A DNA stretch of 5,682 nucleotides from contig DASTKG010000153.1 of NCBI GenBank assembly GCA_035716005.1, positions 1 to 5,682 on the forward strand. Direction: 5' to 3'. Both the position numbers and the translations under genes were made by a program. The notes under the pieces are model-generated. The model made no database searches, was not told where the DNA came from, and saw only the letters and a list, made by a program, of their open reading frames with translations. Position 1 is the stretch's first letter. Each line of letters opens with the position of its first letter. The DNA is from SZUA-252 sp035716005 (lineage in GTDB: Bacteria; Eisenbacteria; RBG-16-71-46; SZUA-252). Of the stretch, positions 5,530 to 5,682 are shown one piece after another.

Positions 5530-5682
5530 AGGAGGCGACGCAGGAGAAGCGTCGTGGCGGCCTTGCTCGGAATCGGCCAGCCGCCGTGGAGGTCGTAGTC
5601 TTGCTGCTGCGCGGGACGGAGCACCGGCATTCCGACGCACGAGGGACAGCCCGCCTCGCAGGGACAATCCTCCACGAGATGA
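5520..5682 (-). CDS. mrfA: 3' end of MrfA/YprA-type helicase gene (C-terminal zinc-binding tail), partial
   Basis: Only the last 53 codons lie in the window; the gene continues past the right edge. The first complete codon is at 5681-5679. The fragment opens with HLVEDCPCEAGCPSCVG, whose four cysteines are spaced C-x-C-x3-C-x2-C. This is the zinc-binding tail (DUF1998 region) at the end of MrfA/YprA-type DEAD/DEAH-box helicases. About 36 less conserved residues follow, including HGGWPIPSKAATTLLLRRL, before TAG. In Bacillus subtilis MrfA is a 3'-5' DNA helicase that works with MrfB on mitomycin C damage. The helicase motor motifs lie outside the window, so the call rests on the cysteine motif and on the MrfB-like gene overlapping its stop. 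Another DUF1998 helicase is possible but less likely in this context. Confidence 0.8.
   Translation of the reverse strand, partial: HLVEDCPCEAGCPSCVGMPVLRPAQQQDYDLHGGWPIPSKAATTLLLRRLLGR

Noticed and set aside
5521..5667. ATG at 5667 as the start of the exonuclease
   Set aside because: The extra 49 residues are low-complexity shadow of the helicase tail, whose own frame carries the conserved cysteine motif. The TAGTG overlap points to the GTG at 5520.

Overview
The window is GC-rich throughout. It has dense, short-spaced genes, strong G/C preference at third codon positions and no insertion sequence, CRISPR array, tRNA or rRNA. This suggests a chromosomal segment of a high-GC bacterium, perhaps from a poorly cultured phylum. 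Nothing in the sequence fixes the taxon. Five coding regions are supported, in two convergent groups.

Left group (+ strand). After a 126-bp leader with a strong hairpin (11-47) and a sigma70-like promoter (85-114) comes a 687-aa APC-superfamily permease (127-2190). It resembles the KimA/YdaO K+/H+ symporters along its whole length, including the C-terminal USP-like cytosolic domain. A 476-bp non-coding gap (2191-2666) follows, holding GC-rich inverted repeats but no recognisable gene. Next is a 176-aa GNAT acetyltransferase (2667-3197). Neither gene has a Shine-Dalgarno sequence, and both have promoter-like hexamers placed for a very short or absent 5' UTR.

Right group (- strand, read from the right edge inward). 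The last 53 codons of an MrfA/YprA-type helicase, with its C-x-C-x3-C-x2-C zinc-binding tail, enter from the right edge. Its stop overlaps the GTG start of an MrfB/YprB-type DEDDh exonuclease (5520-4510) in the pentamer TAGTG. After 32 bp comes an exported M20 metallo-amidohydrolase (4477-3194) with its own ribosome binding site. The first two genes match the mrfAB pair known in Bacillus subtilis for UvrABC-independent repair of mitomycin C damage. The amidohydrolase has no obvious link to that pathway and may be only an operon passenger.

The two groups meet tail to tail at 3194-3197, where one CTAG palindrome supplies both stop codons. I see no convincingly new multi-gene system. The points most worth a second look are an MrfB with no room for the TPR tail, an M20 enzyme that keeps all metal ligands but lacks the lid-domain histidine segment, and the apparently near-leaderless KimA-like gene with no room for a c-di-AMP riboswitch.
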